NCBI RefSeq assembly: GCF_014649035.1
Contig: NZ_BMSG01000004.1
Coordinates: 1-64,000, forward strand
DNA length: 64,000 nucleotides
Direction of reading: 5' to 3'
DNA from: Streptomyces sindenensis
Lineage (GTDB): Bacteria > Actinomycetota > Actinomycetes > Streptomycetales > Streptomycetaceae
Shown: positions 61,432 through 64,000 of the stretch, one piece after another
Layout of the letters: every line of letters starts with the position of its first letter
Position numbering within the stretch: the stretch's first letter is position 1
The notes under the pieces: generated by a model
What the model saw: the letters and a program-made list of their open reading frames with translations, nothing else
Told to the model about the DNA's origin: nothing
The model's database searches: none
Translations under genes and position numbers: made by a program

Positions 61432-63102
61432 GTGCGCAGACGACGTCTCGCGCCCCTGGTGGCCGTGACCGCCATGGTGACGCTGGCCCCGGCGCTCGCC
61501 GCCTCGACGGCCACCGCGGCCCCGGCTGCCGCCCCCTCGGCCGGGACCGCCTCGGCCGCCTCCTCGCCCGCCGTCAAAAGTGTGCTCGACCGGTACGCGA
61601 AACAGAAGCCCGCGTGGAAGCGGTGCGACCCCGACATCTCGGCGGCGTACCGGTGCGCCACCGTCAAGGTCCCGCTGGACTATCGGAAGCCCGGAGGCAA
61701 GCGGATCGACCTGGCGATATCCCGGATCAGGACCGCCGACCCCGGCAAGCGGCGCGGCATCCTGCTCTCCAACCCCGGCGGCCCCGGCGGCGAGGGCCTG
61801 TGGATGCCGCTGATGATGAAGGAGGAGCTGCCCAAGTCCGTGCTCAAGAGCTACGACCTGGTCGGCCTCGACCCGCGCGGAGTCGGCCGCTCCAGCCCGG
61901 TCTCCTGCAACCTCACGCCGGAACAGGAGAACTGGCTGCGGCCCTACAAGGCGCAGACGTACGCCAAGGACGTCGCCTGGGCGCGGACGGTGGCGGACAA
62001 GTGCCGCAAGAAGATGGGGGACCGGCTCCCGCACATCACGACCCGCAACACCGCGCGCGACATGGATCTGGTGCGGGCGATCCTCGGCGAGAAGAAGATC
62101 TCCTACGTCGGCTACTCCTACGGCACCTATCTGGGGGCCGTCTACGCCCAGCTCTTCCCGAAGCGCGCCGACCGGTTCGTCCTGGACAGCGCGGTCGACC
62201 CGCAGCGCGCCTGGCGCGGGATGATCCAGTGGTGGGCCGAGGGCGCGGAACCCGCGTTCGACCGGTGGACCGAGTGGGCCTCCGCGCGCTCGAAGACGTA
62301 CGGCCTCGGCAACACCCCGAAGAAGGTCGACCGGACCTTCTGGGATCTCGTCGCGCGGGCCGACGCGGACCCGATCGAGGTGGACGGGCAGCCCACCAGC
62401 GGCGACGACATCCGCCAGGGGATGCGCGCGTTGGCCTTCACCCCGCAGTCCGCCTCCGAGGCGGTCGTGGAACTGAAGAAGGCCGCGAAGGGCAGGCCCG
62501 CCTCCGCGAAGAAGCTCGCCAGGATCACCGAGGGCGGCGGGGCCCCGGCGCCCGAGTGGGCCAAAAAGGCCCCGCTCGCCGCGGAGCCCCCCGCCGACAA
62601 CATGACGGCCAGCTTCTGGGCCGTGGTGTGCGGCGACAACTCGGCCGTCTGGTCGCGCGATCCGGAGACGTACCGGCGGGACGCCATCGAGGACAAGGGC
62701 CGCTACCCGCTCTTCGGGGATTTCGCCTCCAGCATCAAGCCCTGTGCCTTCTGGGGGAAGTCCGCCGAGCCGGTGACCGTGGTCAAGAACAAGGTCGGCT
62801 CCCTGGTCGTCCAGAACGAGTGGGACTCGCAGACCCCGCTGCCCAGCGGCCAGGCCCTGCACGCCCAGCTGAAGGGCTCGAAGATGGTCACCGTCCTCGG
62901 CGGCGAGGGCCACGGTGTCTACCCGAGCGGCAACTCCTGCACGGACGGCGCGGTCAACCGCTACCTGGCCACCGGCAAACTGCCCGCGAAGGACGTGACC
63001 TGCAGGGCGACCGCGGCGTCGAACGCGCAGGCCCGCCAGAACGAGAAGCCGGACGAGCTCCCCGGGTCCCCGGTCCCGGAACGCGCCCCGAACCGCTTCT
63101 GA
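61432..63102 (+). CDS. secreted alpha/beta-hydrolase, tripeptidyl aminopeptidase-like
   Basis: GTG at 61432 with AAGGA upstream gives 556 residues (GTG 61411 is an alternative). Signal peptide RRRRLAPLVAVTAMVTLAPALA. Peptidase segments: LSNPGGPGGEGLW (oxyanion), VGLDPRGVGRSSPV, GYSYGTYLGAVYA (nucleophile Ser near 228), QNEWDSQTPL (Asp) and GGEGHGVY (His near 493). Matches the SlpD/SlpE/Tap group of Streptomyces, which remove tripeptides from secreted proteins. Strong terminator hairpin downstream. Confidence 0.92.
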   Translation: MRRRRLAPLVAVTAMVTLAPALAASTATAAPAAAPSAGTASAASSPAVKSVLDRYAKQKPAWKRCDPDISAAYRCATVKVPLDYRKPGGKRIDLAISRIRTADPGKRRGILLSNPGGPGGEGLWMPLMMKEELPKSVLKSYDLVGLDPRGVGRSSPVSCNLTPEQENWLRPYKAQTYAKDVAWARTVADKCRKKMGDRLPHITTRNTARDMDLVRAILGEKKISYVGYSYGTYLGAVYAQLFPKRADRFVLDSAVDPQRAWRGMIQWWAEGAEPAFDRWTEWASARSKTYGLGNTPKKVDRTFWDLVARADADPIEVDGQPTSGDDIRQGMRALAFTPQSASEAVVELKKAAKGRPASAKKLARITEGGGAPAPEWAKKAPLAAEPPADNMTASFWAVVCGDNSAVWSRDPETYRRDAIEDKGRYPLFGDFASSIKPCAFWGKSAEPVTVVKNKVGSLVVQNEWDSQTPLPSGQALHAQLKGSKMVTVLGGEGHGVYPSGNSCTDGAVNRYLATGKLPAKDVTCRATAASNAQARQNEKPDELPGSPVPERAPNRF

Positions 63103-63156
63103 CTCGCTGAGCCCGGCCGGGCGCCCACCCGGCCGGCTCCTCCCGGTGAGAACCCA

Positions 63157-63208
63157 CAGGGGCCCGGCGGCGACGGAGGGAACCTTCTCCGTCGCCGCCG
63201 GGCCCCTG
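63157..63208. terminator. perfect 22-bp stem hairpin terminator
   Basis: The 22 bases 63157-63178 (starting CAGGGGCCCGGCGG) are exactly complementary to 63187-63208, with an eight-base loop. It ends the peptidase transcript. Confidence 0.85.
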
Positions 63209-63231
63209 CCCGTGCCCCCAGTCGGGTCGGG

Positions 63232-63497
63232 TCACGGCGCCCACGGCGTGTCCCCCCACGTCGTGTCCTCGGTGAGCAGCGCCGGGCTGTCGAAGGGCTG
63301 CCCGCCGCCCGGCGTGGCGAGCCACACCTCGCGCCATGTGCCCTCACTTCGCCCGGAGGCAGCTTCGGGAGGCGGTACGACAGCACGGTGCCGGACGGGT
63401 GTCCAGGCCCCGCGCAGAGCCGGTTCCGTGCGGCGAGCCGCCGGTCGCGGAAGCGCCCCGGCGACTCGCCGACACTTTTTGGAAACGCACCGACCAC
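63232..63497 (-). pseudogene. frameshifted C-terminal gene fragment
   Basis: The minus strand reads RFRDRRLAARNRLC, then SGTVLSYRLPKLPPGEVR in one frame. It continues as EGTWREVWLATPGGGQPFDS and LLTEDTTWGDTPWAP in another, ending at TGA 63232. The two halves make one protein-like tail only if a frameshift near 63345 is repaired. No upstream part is present. Probably the end of a secreted or carbohydrate-active protein; family not identified. Confidence 0.45.
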
Positions 63498-63708
63498 GCC
63501 CTTGCCGCCCGTGCCGCACCGCCTATATAACGTTGTAAACCGAGCCGCCGACAGGCCGCGCAGGCTCTCACGACCGCTGTTCCCGCAGTCCGGAGCAGGG
63601 GCCTGAGGAATGCAGTGGCATCGGCTGCCCCGTGGCCGATGCCTCGTCCCGCATGCCCGACCCCACGCCGATCAGCGTGCCGTCAACCCGTCAAGGAGCG
63701 TTCCGCGC
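63498..63708. other. regulatory region upstream of the broken sugar ABC gene
   Basis: No gene was seen. It contains the LacI-type palindrome at 63526-63539. AAGGAG precedes the ATG at 63709. Confidence 0.4.
63526..63539. promoter_or_regulatory. LacI-family-like operator
   Basis: TATAACGTTGTAAA is an imperfect palindrome centred on AACGTT, set in the AT-rich spot just before the sugar-transporter relic. LacI-type regulators of Streptomyces sugar operons bind sites of this shape. Confidence 0.5.
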
Positions 63709-64000
63709 ATGGTGATCCAGCGTCGATCCCGTACCCTCGCCGTGGCCTGCGTCCTGGCCGCCACGACGCTGGCCGCCGCCGGCCGCGCCAAGTCGGAGAC
63801 CTCTGGGGCTGCCCGTCGCCCGGACGAAGATCCTCGTCCACACCCTCACCGGACTGCGCGCCGGACTCGCCGGGGCGCTGAACGCCGCCCCGCCTCTCCT
63901 CCGGTGTCACCATCGTCGGCGTCGGCATGGAACTGGACGCGATCTCCGCCGTCGTCATCGGCGGCACGCTCCTCATCGGCGGAGCGGGCTCGTTCAGCGG
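63709..64000 (+). pseudogene. relic: sugar-binding protein start joined to an RbsC-type permease end
   Basis: ATG 63709 opens with a binding-protein-type signal (RRSRTLAVACVLAATTLAAAG), in which the lipobox Cys is missing, and reads about 30 codons. At about 63804 the sequence turns, in another frame, into the end of a ribose-type ABC permease: GLPVARTKILVHTLTGLRAG, LAGALNAA. After another shift comes GVGMELDAISAVVIGGTLLI. An internal deletion of a sugar ABC operon plus frameshifts explains this. It runs off the window. Confidence 0.7.

Noticed and set aside
1..64000. Insertion sequences, integrases, CRISPR arrays, tRNA or rRNA genes
   Set aside because: No transposase or integrase motifs, no regularly spaced short repeats of CRISPR type, and no tRNA-like or rRNA-like sequence were recognised by eye on either strand.

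Overview
The window is high-GC actinobacterial DNA, almost certainly Streptomyces. Codon third positions are nearly all G or C. GTG and TTG starts behind AAGGAG-type ribosome binding sites are common. Lineage-typical genes include a WhiB protein, a streptophobe membrane protein, an HSP18/RheA pair with its known operator, a chitinase behind 12-bp chitin-box direct repeats, and anti-sigma-type ATPases. No rRNA, tRNA, CRISPR array, phage gene or transposase was seen.

Layout. 1-8 kb: SRPBCC protein, DeoR regulator, membrane hydrolase, beta-helix/AAA+ ATPase, two conserved small proteins. 8.4-10.6 kb: a compact candidate RiPP operon on the minus strand. It holds a 51-residue precursor ending in three GCIS repeats, an adenylate-forming enzyme cut by one in-frame TGA, and a small DUF1399-like protein, all behind a TTGACA promoter and a 10-bp inverted repeat. 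10.9-15.9 kb: membrane protein, histidine kinase, response regulator, beta-carbonic anhydrase and SulP transporter. 16-22.3 kb: housekeeping and envelope genes (TerD, GT2, racemase-like, Lnt, Nudix). 22.4-31.3 kb: a secreted ceramidase, divergent from a lanthipeptide-like operon (precursor; LanM-type dehydratase fused to DUF6624 and lacking the cyclase; two JmjC/cupin proteins; stand-alone LanC). The operon genes overlap by 4, 4 and 29 bases, so they are probably translationally coupled.

31.4-37.8 kb: 5'-nucleotidase, lipase-like hydrolase, methyltransferase, RheA/HSP18 heat-shock locus and two DUF2267 proteins. 37.9-42.6 kb: chitinase and a three-gene isoprenoid operon (small protein, polyprenyl synthase, MpaB-type oxygenase). 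42.9-45.1 kb: a second carbonic anhydrase-SulP module, inverted relative to the first. 45.4-55.7 kb: methyltransferase, ABC exporter, RNase H, anti-sigma-like ATPase with a divergent XRE/DUF5753 regulator, a frameshifted PP2C phosphatase, WhiB protein and membrane proteins. 55.8-60.2 kb: a signalling operon with an FHA-FHA-ABC transporter, a Thr-rich repeat protein and a Ser/Thr kinase. 60.8-64 kb: a tripeptidyl-aminopeptidase-like protein among gene relics (LamG fragment, frameshifted fragment, sugar ABC binding protein fused by deletion to a permease tail).

The two RiPP-like operons are the most interesting content. The first has no maturation enzyme class I recognise. The second has an unusual split, DUF6624-fused dehydratase with altered kinase-site residues, and a JmjC pair in which one member has lost its iron ligands. 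Several genes carry single-base disruptions, which may be real decay or assembly errors.
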